Positions 1 through 6,606 of a DNA stretch of 13,364 nt are shown one piece after another. The stretch's first letter is position 1, and every line of letters starts with the position of its first letter. Made by a program: the position numbers and the translations under genes. The DNA is taken from positions 1 to 13,364 of the forward strand of contig JAISJA010000102.1 in the NCBI GenBank assembly GCA_031261765.1. The letters are read 5' to 3'. The DNA comes from Coriobacteriales bacterium (GTDB lineage: Bacteria; Actinomycetota; Coriobacteriia; Coriobacteriales; UBA8131). The notes under the pieces are model-generated. The model had not been told where the DNA came from. It made no database searches and saw only the letters and a list, made by a program, of their open reading frames with translations.

Positions 1-1707
1 TCACACAAACCAACATCACTTAACGAGGCGAACGTAACGCACACGGTTATGTCAGCCGGTGCGATGGTCGCCGGCGGTCTTGCGTTCACGATACCCGGCA
101 TTTGGATACTTGATTCGTCTACTGACGTCGACTGGTGGCAGATGCTGATAGTGGCGCTTGCCGGATGCGTATTCGGCCTTATATGCTGCGCCGTGTTGCG
201 CAGGCACTTCATAGAGCGCGCTCATTTGGAGTTTCCCATAGGCGAGGCCGCGGCCGAGACGCTCATAGCCGGAAATAGCGGAGGCAAGACGGGCGCTAAA
301 CTGTTCGGCTCAATGGGCATAGCGGGCATATACACGTTTCTGCGCGACGGGCTGGGCGCGTTGCCGTCCATGTTCTTTGGCAACGTCAGCGTTCCAGGGG
401 TCGCGTTTGGCATATACAACTCGCCCATGATGCTGGCCGTGGGATTTTTGGTGGGCACCGCCGCCGTAGTGGTCTGGTTCATAGGCGCGTTATTTGGCAA
501 CTTTGGCATTATAGTGGGTGGCACGGCCGCAGGTCTTTGGGACGCTGGCACTGCGCAAGGCATATGTTCTAGCCTGGGCATGGGCACCATGATGGGATGC
601 GGCGTGGGCGTCATAGCAAAGATGCTGTTCAAGGCGATAAGGGCGCGGGGCGCAAGCGGTCACCATACGAGCGCCGGATCGCAAGGCTGTCATCCTGCGA
701 GCGCCGAAGGCGCTGCGCAGGATCTCACCGACTACGACGATGGGGATTCTGCGCAGCCGCTACGCGGCTCGCAGAATGACGGGTGGCCGTTAGATGGCTC
801 GCAGAATGACGGAATTACGCTTGGCGGGTCACGCAATGGCGGAGCGGAGCGCACGCGGCACGGCAGCTATGGGACACGGCACGAGCATGGCAAGCAGTAT
901 GTGGCGCTTGTCATCATAGCCGTAGTGGCGGTGGCGCTGCTTATATGCTTCGCGCTGCAGCTGGGACCTATTGCTAGCATGATAGTAGTCGTGGCCGTAT
1001 GGATAACCTCTGCCATGGCCGCACAAAGCTGCGGACAGACCGGTATAGATCCTATGGAGATATTCGGGCTTATCGTCTTGCTTATAGCCGCCGCTACGTC
1101 AGGACTGCCGCACGCGCAGCTCTTCTTCATAGCCGCGATAATAGCAGTGGCATGTGGACTTGCGGGTGACGTCATGAACGACTTCAAGGCCGGACACATG
1201 CTGGGCACTAACCCGCGCGCGCAATGGATTGGCGAGGCTATAGGGTCCATCGTGGGCGCCATAGTGGCCGTGGCCGTTATGTGCGTACTGGTGGGCGCAT
1301 ATGGTGCAGGCGCGTTTGGCCCGCACGGTACGTTCATCGCCGCGCAGGCGTCGGTGGTGGCCACCATGGTTGGCGGTATACCGTCACTACCGGCGTTTAT
1401 CATTGGGCTTGTCGCGGGGTTCGTGCTTTACTTAACCGGACTGCCGGTAATGATGCTTGGGCTTGGAATATACCTGCCGTTCTATATGTCGTTCACGGCG
1501 TTTCTGGGCGCCATGGTAAAGGTCGTATACGACGCGATTTGCAAACAGACGCGCAAACGACAGGCTGGCGCTGGCGGTGGGAATGACGAACTGAAAAAAC
1601 GCCAGGGCGAGAACGGGTTGGTCATAAGCAGTGGGCTTTTAGGCGGCGAGTCCGTCGTGGGCGTAATACTCGCGCTAGCGGCGGTGATTACAGGGATTGG
1701 CGGGTAA
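1..1707 (+). CDS. OPT-family (oligopeptide transporter) membrane protein, 5' partial
   Basis: Polytopic inner-membrane transporter of the OPT family, whose members move oligopeptides or metal chelates by proton-coupled symport; the substrate cannot be read from sequence. The frame is open from base 1. The 16 codons before the ATG at 49 encode a family-like stretch (LNEANVTHTVMSAGAMVAGG, compare the usual E-N-x-x-x-T-x-x-S-A-G start of the first membrane segment), so that ATG is internal and the true start lies outside the window. About 568 residues are visible, with a dozen or more hydrophobic segments. Between membrane segments, roughly residues 220-282 of the visible frame form a hydrophilic, non-family insert (Gly/Ser/Asp/Asn rich) encoded by palindromic repeats. 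It includes three 10-residue repeats, PLRGSQNDGW, PLDGSQNDGI and TLGGSRNGGA. The C-terminus (GLLGGESVVGVILALAAV) is family-typical. It converges on recG with only 9 bp between stop codons and no visible terminator. Confidence 0.9.
   Translation, partial: SHKPTSLNEANVTHTVMSAGAMVAGGLAFTIPGIWILDSSTDVDWWQMLIVALAGCVFGLICCAVLRRHFIERAHLEFPIGEAAAETLIAGNSGGKTGAKLFGSMGIAGIYTFLRDGLGALPSMFFGNVSVPGVAFGIYNSPMMLAVGFLVGTAAVVVWFIGALFGNFGIIVGGTAAGLWDAGTAQGICSSLGMGTMMGCGVGVIAKMLFKAIRARGASGHHTSAGSQGCHPASAEGAAQDLTDYDDGDSAQPLRGSQNDGWPLDGSQNDGITLGGSRNGGAERTRHGSYGTRHEHGKQYVALVIIAVVAVALLICFALQLGPIASMIVVVAVWITSAMAAQSCGQTGIDPMEIFGLIVLLIAAATSGLPHAQLFFIAAIIAVACGLAGDVMNDFKAGHMLGTNPRAQWIGEAIGSIVGAIVAVAVMCVLVGAYGAGAFGPHGTFIAAQASVVATMVGGIPSLPAFIIGLVAGFVLYLTGLPVMMLGLGIYLPFYMSFTAFLGAMVKVVYDAICKQTRKRQAGAGGGNDELKKRQGENGLVISSGLLGGESVVGVILALAAVITGIGG
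668..840. repeat. Intragenic palindromic repeat cluster inside the OPT gene
   Basis: Two type-B hairpins lie back to back in opposite orientation. The first (692-723) pairs ATCCTGCG with CGCAGGAT around GCGCC-GAA-GGCGC, with a one-base bulge at 715. The second (746-777) pairs ATTCTGCG with CGCAGAAT around AGCCGC-TAC-GCGGCT, with a mirror-image bulge at 754. The right half GGCTCGCAGAATGAC (766-780) recurs exactly at 796-810 and in degenerate form at 826-840, a 30-bp period. CGAGCGCCG also recurs at 668 and 698, again 30 bp apart. The block stays in frame and is translated as a hydrophilic loop of the transporter. Confidence 0.85.
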
Positions 1708-1716
1708 GGTACCATA

Positions 1717-4029
1717 TCATTGTGGTTGTGGCGGGTATATAGTATCTATCTCGTGCCTTAGCAGCGCGTGCTCAGGCGCTTTTAAGTCCGCGTCGGCGTC
1801 AAGTATGGCCTCGGCCTCTTCATGCGCACTCGCTATTATTTTTGCGTCGTCTATGACGTTCACGAGCTTTAACGCGCCCGCGCCGTGCTGGCGCGTACCC
1901 ATTACGTCGCCCTCGTGACGTAGTCGCAGGTCCTGCTCGGCAAGCTTGAAGCCGTCCGAGACGCGCTCCATTAGCCTAAGTCGGCGCTTGGCCTCTGTGT
2001 CACGCGCGTTGCTTACCAAGAACAGCTGCCCGTCATACGCGCCGCGCCCAATGCGTCCGCGCAACTGGTGCAGCTGCGCCAAGCCAAAGCGGTCTGCGTC
2101 CTCTATGACCATGACGGTGGCGTTGGGCACGTCTATGCCAACCTCTATGACCGTCGTGGACACCAGCACGTCTATGTCGCCCGCGCGGAAGTCCCGCATT
2201 ATAGCTTGCTTCTCGGCCGGTGCAAGCTTACCCGTAAGCAGGCCCACGTTCTTATCGGTAAAGACCTTATTGCGCAGGAAGTCCACTTCGTCTTCCGCGG
2301 CGGTTATGTGGTCGGCGTCGTCAAAGGCCGCAAGGTCGTATATAGAGTCGTCGGCCACGTCGTCCCGGACACTGTCGGTTTGGTGGGCCATGGGGACGGT
2401 TCTCACGGCCCGCTTGCCGCCATTCCCAGCTTGACTGGGAATCTCACGTAACGAACATACACCTTGTGAGGAATCCCCGTTTTCACGGGGATGACGTTTT
2501 ACAAACGTGCCACGAGAACCGTCCCCATGGCCCGCATGGCCCGCGTACTTGCGCCTTGTCGCGCCGGCATGCGTTATAAGCGGGCACACTATATATGCCT
2601 GGTGCCCGGCGGCAAGCGCTGCGCGAATGCCGTCATAGGCCTCGTTGATAAGCGACTTGGGCACCACCTTCGTGGTAACGTGCGCAGGATTGGGACGCGT
2701 GCGCAGATAGCTTGTCTGCATGTCGCCATATACCACCAACGCAAGCGAGCGCGGTATGGGCGTCGCCGTAAGCGCCAGGACGTCACAGCCGGGGCCCTTC
2801 GCGTACAGCGCCTGGCGTTGGTCCACGCCAAAACGGTGTTGCTCGTCTATTACTGCCAGCGACAGGCATTTGAAGTCCACGTCGGGCCGCAGAAGCGCGT
2901 GCGTGCCAAACAGCACGCTTAAGTCGCCGGCGACAAGGTCGCTTAATATACGCTTGCGCTCGTCTGCGGCGGTAGAAGCCGTAAGCGTTGCCCACCGTAT
3001 TCCAAGCGCGTCGAACATTGGGCCTATAGAGCTAGCATATTGTTTAGCTAGTATCTCTGTGGGGGCCATGCAGCAGGCCTGCCAACCGCTATCGCACGCG
3101 GCGGCAAGCGCGTGTGCGGCGACCACGGTCTTGCCAGAGCCAACGTCGCCTAACAGCAGGCGCGCCATGGGTTTATCGGCAGACATGTCCTTTAATATCT
3201 CTGCTATGGCGTTTGACTGGTCGTTTGTTAACGTGAAGCCAAGGACGCCTGGCATAGCAGTAACCAACGCGCCGTTTATAGCGTGCGAAAACGCCTTTGT
3301 TCCACGCTGCGCCAACATGCGTTCGCGCATGCGTGTAAGCTGGGCGTACAGCACTTCCTCAAACGCAAGGCGGCGACGGGCCTCGCTCCTGCTGGCGTCG
3401 TCTTGCGGAAAGTGTATGTTGCGCAACGCCGCCTGCTTGCTCATGAAGCCATGCCGCACGCGCAGGCTCGCGGGAAGCGGGTCAAGCGGAGCGGGAACGT
3501 ATTGCAGCGCCGAACGCACGGTCCTGGCTATCTGCGCCGTTGAGATATCCGAGGTGGCATGGTAGACGGGCTCCGTCTGAAGCTCGTTCTTATCAAAGTC
3601 AGCGTCTAATATTATGTACGCCGGGCTTGACATGCGGTTGAAGTTGAAGTTGAACTCGACCTTGCCAAAAAGCAGCACCCGCATTCCGGTGCTGAACGTG
3701 CGTGCCAGCCACGGTTGGTTGAACCATGACGCGAACATGACACCGGTCTTATCTTTAACGGAAACCTCTACTATGGAAAGCCCACGGCGCGGGCGTTTCA
3801 GGCTTACCTCGTCGATGGTGCCTATCACGCTGGACTTCTCGTTTAGCGGCGCCGTCGCTATATCAACCACCTTTGAGAAGTCGTTGTAGCGAAAAGGATA
3901 GTATGCTAGCATGTCCCTAATGGTATGCACGCCAAGCTTCGCGAGCGCTTTTTCGCGCGCGGGGCCAACGCCCTGTAAGGCCGATACCGGTTGTTCGAGG
4001 TCTTGGGTTTGTTGGATGCGGGAGGTCAC
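1717..4029 (-). CDS. recG: ATP-dependent DNA helicase RecG
   Basis: Branch-migration helicase that remodels stalled forks and Holliday junctions. Domains in order: N-terminal helix-hairpin segment (VSALQGVGPAREKALAKLG, 15-33), wedge OB fold (about 65-145), and two helicase lobes. Visible motifs: Walker A GDVGSGKT (294-301), DEQH box (395-398), motif III TATPIPR (421-427), motif V region with STTVIEVGIDVP (624-635), and motif VI QLRGRIGRG (655-663). At 770 residues it is longer than usual for RecG. The excess is an in-frame repeat insertion at residues about 500-549, plus a further acidic stretch to about 575. This follows the VCPLI strand of lobe 2 and precedes the conserved GLLTGKLAPAEKQ. 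The start is taken as GTG at 4029 because an in-frame stop lies 6 codons upstream and no better start precedes the conserved N-terminus; no clear ribosome binding site is seen. It lies downstream of fakA in the same direction across a 207-bp repeat-filled spacer. Confidence 0.95.
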   Translation of the reverse strand: MTSRIQQTQDLEQPVSALQGVGPAREKALAKLGVHTIRDMLAYYPFRYNDFSKVVDIATAPLNEKSSVIGTIDEVSLKRPRRGLSIVEVSVKDKTGVMFASWFNQPWLARTFSTGMRVLLFGKVEFNFNFNRMSSPAYIILDADFDKNELQTEPVYHATSDISTAQIARTVRSALQYVPAPLDPLPASLRVRHGFMSKQAALRNIHFPQDDASRSEARRRLAFEEVLYAQLTRMRERMLAQRGTKAFSHAINGALVTAMPGVLGFTLTNDQSNAIAEILKDMSADKPMARLLLGDVGSGKTVVAAHALAAACDSGWQACCMAPTEILAKQYASSIGPMFDALGIRWATLTASTAADERKRILSDLVAGDLSVLFGTHALLRPDVDFKCLSLAVIDEQHRFGVDQRQALYAKGPGCDVLALTATPIPRSLALVVYGDMQTSYLRTRPNPAHVTTKVVPKSLINEAYDGIRAALAAGHQAYIVCPLITHAGATRRKYAGHAGHGDGSRGTFVKRHPRENGDSSQGVCSLREIPSQAGNGGKRAVRTVPMAHQTDSVRDDVADDSIYDLAAFDDADHITAAEDEVDFLRNKVFTDKNVGLLTGKLAPAEKQAIMRDFRAGDIDVLVSTTVIEVGIDVPNATVMVIEDADRFGLAQLHQLRGRIGRGAYDGQLFLVSNARDTEAKRRLRLMERVSDGFKLAEQDLRLRHEGDVMGTRQHGAGALKLVNVIDDAKIIASAHEEAEAILDADADLKAPEHALLRHEIDTIYPPQPQ
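2385..2533. repeat. Compound palindromic insertion inside recG
   Basis: A perfect 20-bp inverted repeat (2385-2404 and 2514-2533, core CCATGGGGACGGTTCTC) flanks 109 bp holding two smaller hairpins. These are ATTCCCAG/CTGGGAAT (2422-2429 with 2435-2442) and ATCCCCGT-TTTC-ACGGGGAT (2473-2492), the latter followed by GACG as in the other repeats of this window. The block is in frame with recG and encodes about residues 500-549, which do not resemble RecG. Confidence 0.85.
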
Positions 4030-4054
4030 GATAACAAGCGGTTCAATTCATTAG

Positions 4055-4119
4055 ATTCCGGGTCGCGCGTCCGCTTAACGACGTCTGCTTCGCAGCCGTC
4101 TACGGACACGGCCCGGAAT
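4055..4119. repeat. Nested palindromic repeat in the fakA-recG spacer
   Basis: The outer arms ATTCCGGG (4055-4062) and CCCGGAAT (4112-4119, followed by GACGTAA) match the type-A repeat found at 7990 and 12793. The usual 5-base loop is here replaced by about 49 bp that folds into its own nested hairpins: GTCCG/CGGAC (4069-4073 with 4103-4107), GACG/CGTC (4080-4083 with 4097-4100) and CTGC-TTC-GCAG (4085-4095). It lies between the fakA stop and the recG start. Confidence 0.8.
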
Positions 4120-4130
4120 GACGTAAAGGC

Positions 4131-4240
4131 ATGAAAAATCAATGGTTTGAGTGCATAAGACACGAGAATCCGACCGAAGTTGCCTACGTGCAATGAGGAA
4201 GGATTGTCGTGGCTTAGGCGCCAAAGCATTGGTTTTTCAT
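4131..4240. repeat. Long imperfect inverted repeat (about 41-bp arms) starting at the fakA stop codon
   Basis: Bases 4131-4171 pair with 4240-4201 with roughly 34 paired positions, a few mismatches and one bulge at 4155. The best segments are ATGAAAAATCAATG against CATTGGTTTTTCAT (13 of 14 Watson-Crick plus one G-T) and TAAGACACGAGAATCC against GGATTGTCGTGGCTTA (14 of 16). The 29-base loop has a small TTGC/GCAA hairpin of its own (4180-4193). The fakA TGA (4239-4237) sits in the right arm, so on the transcript the stem forms immediately after the stop codon. It could be a miniature mobile element remnant or a structured 3' end or spacer RNA; neither is proven. Confidence 0.7.
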
Positions 4241-6006
4241 TCGGCTCCCATTAGTATGGGATACAACGGTTGCTCGCCGCGTTGGGCGTCTATCTCTATG
4301 TCAGGATTCGCGCTTGCGATGCGGTCTTGCAGCGTAGCGAAGTCCGCGTCTGACATGTCGGCGCCGGCAAGCAACGTAAGTATGTCCGCGTCTTGGGTTA
4401 TCATGTCCGCGAGCTTAAACGACGCGTCGATGACGTCTCCGTCCACTATGTCTATGGACCCGTCGACGATGCCTATGACGTCGCCGGTCTTTATCTTCGT
4501 GCCGTCCGACGCCTTTGCGCGCTTTACGGCGTGCGTTACCTCACCAACGTGCATATCGGCAAACGACTCAGTCATCTCTGCCGCGTTGTCGTCTAGTGAC
4601 GCCGTCTCGTCAAAGACCAACAGCGCGCTGAAAGCCTGCAAGACGCTCGTGGTGGGCACGACCGCTACCGGCAACTTGGCGTGTTTCGCGGCGGCGTTAG
4701 CGGCAAGATGTATGTTCTTGTTGTTGGGAAGTATTATGACCGCGTCTGAGTCTGTAAGCTCTATAGCGTGTGTGAAGTCTCCGGTTGACGGGTTCATGGA
4801 CTGCCCACCTTCTACCACTATGTCGGCCCCTTGCGACAAAAGTATGTCGCGTATGCCGCTGCCACTAGCGCACGCTATGACGGCTATTGGCTTGTGTTCT
4901 GCCATGGGACGCATGCCTATGGGCGGCTCGTCTGCCGCAGCGGCGCCTTTGGCGCCCGTGCTTGTCGCACCGCCCGTGTTTGCAGTAGCGCTAGCCGCGC
5001 CCGCGCCGGCCGCACCGGCCATCACGGTTCCGGTGGCTTTTGAGTCAGCCAGGATCTTCTCGTCACGTTGTTCGCTTTGTAGCTTCATGTTGTGTATATA
5101 TACTTCGTAGACCTGGCCGCGGTCCGTCATATATGAAAGTACCTTACCAGGGTCGTTTGAGTGCACGTGCACCTTAAAATCAGGGTGTGCGCCTACCATG
5201 AGTTCGCAATCGCCCATGGACGAAAGGAACTTCAGGGTCTTATCAACGTCTATGTCTTCGCTCTTGAACAGGAATTCTGTGCAATACAGGTACTTGCTAC
5301 CTTCCCAGTCGTTTATGTGCTCTATCTCGACCTTTGGTGCGCCTTGCACGAACGCTGCGGCAGGTGACACAGCCGGCGCCTCGCCGGTAACTGCCAACAT
5401 AAAGCCTTCAAGCAAAATGGCAAGTCCATAGCCACCGGCGTCTACCACGTCGTTTTCCTTTAATACGGGAAGGAGCTCCGGCGTGCGTTTAACTGAGGCA
5501 TATGCCTCTGTCGAGACGGCCTTAAGCGCGTCTGCCAGGCTAAGCCCGTCACGCTCGGCTGATGCGGCGGCACTGGCCGAGTCGCGCAGCACGGTTAATA
5601 TAGTGCCGTCAACTGGCTTGCGCACGGCGCCAAACGCGACGTCCACCGCACTAGCGAGCGCGGATGCTATCATGCTAGTATTCAGCTCGCTGGCGTCCTG
5701 CACGCTCTGCAGGGCGTCGCATATACCGCGCAGTATCTGAGACGTTATAACGCCAGAGTTGCCGCGCGCACCCATAAGGGAGCCATGCGTTATAGCGGCA
5801 CATACGTCGCAAAACGGCGCGGCTGGGTCAAGCGCCTGTACCTCGCTTATAACAGTGCCAAAAGTGAGCGACATGTTGGTGCCCGTGTCGCCGTCCGGCA
5901 CTGGGAACACGTTAAGCTTGTTTATGTCGTCTGTGCGGGCGTCAAGCGCCGCGCCGGCTTGTATAAGATAAGGTAGGACCGTCTGGGCGTTTAAAGTGCC
6001 TTCCAT
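4237..6006 (-). CDS. fakA: DAK2-domain fatty acid kinase catalytic subunit FakA (YloV family)
   Basis: Cytosolic kinase that phosphorylates fatty acids presented by a FakB/DegV partner, giving acyl-phosphate for phospholipid synthesis. No FakB gene is in the window. The N-terminal Dha-kinase L domain has the nucleotide and Mg2+ motif NVFPVPDGDTGTNM (32-45; Asp38 and Asp40 are likely metal ligands), then HGSLMGARGNSG (74-85), PVDGTILTV (131-139) and DVVDAGGYG (186-194). The middle domain has KVHVHSNDPG (278-287). An Ala/Gly/Thr-rich linker (about 322-361) leads to the C-terminal domain with GGQSMNPSTGD (400-410) and AVIILPNNKN (422-431), both FakA hallmarks. The length of 589 residues is near normal, slightly extended by the linker. 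The start is well supported: ATG overlaps the preceding stop as TAATG, with GGGAGG (6016-6011) 4 bases upstream, so it is probably translationally coupled to the Asp23 gene. Confidence 0.93.
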   Translation of the reverse strand: MEGTLNAQTVLPYLIQAGAALDARTDDINKLNVFPVPDGDTGTNMSLTFGTVISEVQALDPAAPFCDVCAAITHGSLMGARGNSGVITSQILRGICDALQSVQDASELNTSMIASALASAVDVAFGAVRKPVDGTILTVLRDSASAAASAERDGLSLADALKAVSTEAYASVKRTPELLPVLKENDVVDAGGYGLAILLEGFMLAVTGEAPAVSPAAAFVQGAPKVEIEHINDWEGSKYLYCTEFLFKSEDIDVDKTLKFLSSMGDCELMVGAHPDFKVHVHSNDPGKVLSYMTDRGQVYEVYIHNMKLQSEQRDEKILADSKATGTVMAGAAGAGAASATANTGGATSTGAKGAAAADEPPIGMRPMAEHKPIAVIACASGSGIRDILLSQGADIVVEGGQSMNPSTGDFTHAIELTDSDAVIILPNNKNIHLAANAAAKHAKLPVAVVPTTSVLQAFSALLVFDETASLDDNAAEMTESFADMHVGEVTHAVKRAKASDGTKIKTGDVIGIVDGSIDIVDGDVIDASFKLADMITQDADILTLLAGADMSDADFATLQDRIASANPDIEIDAQRGEQPLYPILMGAE

Positions 6007-6491
6007 TACGCCTCCCTTGGGAACCCGGCGTTGCGAATGCCATTCAGCGACTCCGCTCGCGTGCTACCCACGGCACGCGCGCCTGCATCGCCCGTTCGCT
6101 CAGACGCGTGGATGCCCTGCACGTGCACTTCTATGTTCCCGGCGTTCACACCGGCGTATTCGTTTAAGACGTACCTTACCGCGTCGGCAAGGTTCTTGGA
6201 CACCACCGCCAGGTTCACGCCCTGCTCGACGATTATATAAAGGTCCACGTTCACGTATTCAACCTCAGAGATAAGCTCGCTAGCGCCTGGCACTAAGGTT
6301 TTCTCCCTGGTTATATGGATGCCGCGCTTAATGGCACGCGCTGGCAGCACATGCGCTATACCGGCCGGAAGCGACGCGGCGACCATGCCCACGACGCCGT
6401 AGCTTTCCAATGCGGCGTATCCAATCATATCTATAATCGCGCTATTTGATATGGTAAGCGTTCCGTTAACCGACGTCTTGTCGTCTGACAT
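6006..6491 (-). CDS. Asp23/Gls24 family envelope-stress protein
   Basis: Small cytosolic or membrane-associated protein of the Asp23/Gls24 (DUF322) family, found near FakA in many Gram-positives and linked to cell-envelope homeostasis. The 161 residues contain the family core: TLTISNSAIIDMIGYAALES followed by YGVVGM (about 11-36), a GIHIT strand, and VNVDLYIIVEQGVNL (about 80-94) with the following VRYVLNEYAGV helix and NIEVHVQGIH strand. About 30 residues after the core are unconserved. The ATG at 6491 is chosen over the far upstream ATG of the open frame because GGGAGGA (6501-6495) lies just before it and homology begins about 10 residues later. The upstream part of the frame would overlap the divergent gene. 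Its stop overlaps the fakA start. Confidence 0.88.
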   Translation of the reverse strand: MSDDKTSVNGTLTISNSAIIDMIGYAALESYGVVGMVAASLPAGIAHVLPARAIKRGIHITREKTLVPGASELISEVEYVNVDLYIIVEQGVNLAVVSKNLADAVRYVLNEYAGVNAGNIEVHVQGIHASERTGDAGARAVGSTRAESLNGIRNAGFPREA

Positions 6492-6518
6492 GAATCCTCC
6501 CATCTGGGAAATATATAT

Positions 6519-6547
6519 TTGACAAGGCCGGCAATCCATGTTATATG
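6519..6547 (+). promoter_or_regulatory. Predicted sigma-70-type promoter for the methyltransferase-like gene
   Basis: A perfect -35 hexamer TTGACA (6519-6524) is followed after exactly 17 bp by TATATG (6542-6547; 4 of 6 matches to TATAAT). It lies 60 bp upstream of the GTG start in the divergent intergenic region 6492-6606. No equally good promoter was found on the opposite strand for the Asp23-fakA side. Confidence 0.55.
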
Positions 6548-6606
6548 AATTACAAGCTAAAATTAAGTATAGCAGAGGTATAACAAGGCGAATTAAGGAG
6601 AATACA

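Noticed and set aside
867..1403. Long minus-strand open frame antisense to the OPT gene
   Set aside because: It is a shadow of the transporter reading frame, with low-complexity Ala/Ser/Thr/Pro composition and no homology or start signal; several similar antisense frames occur over the other genes.
4026..4229. Open frame of 67 codons on the minus strand overlapping the recG GTG start
   Set aside because: It consists almost entirely of the long inverted repeat and the nested palindrome, resembles no protein, and has no ribosome binding site. The stop/start overlap with recG is probably chance.
6538..6606. Upstream ATG at 6538 as start of the methyltransferase-like gene
   Set aside because: It would lie inside or next to the predicted -10 element and lacks a ribosome binding site, while GTG at 6607 has AAGGAG at ideal spacing and fits the family start.
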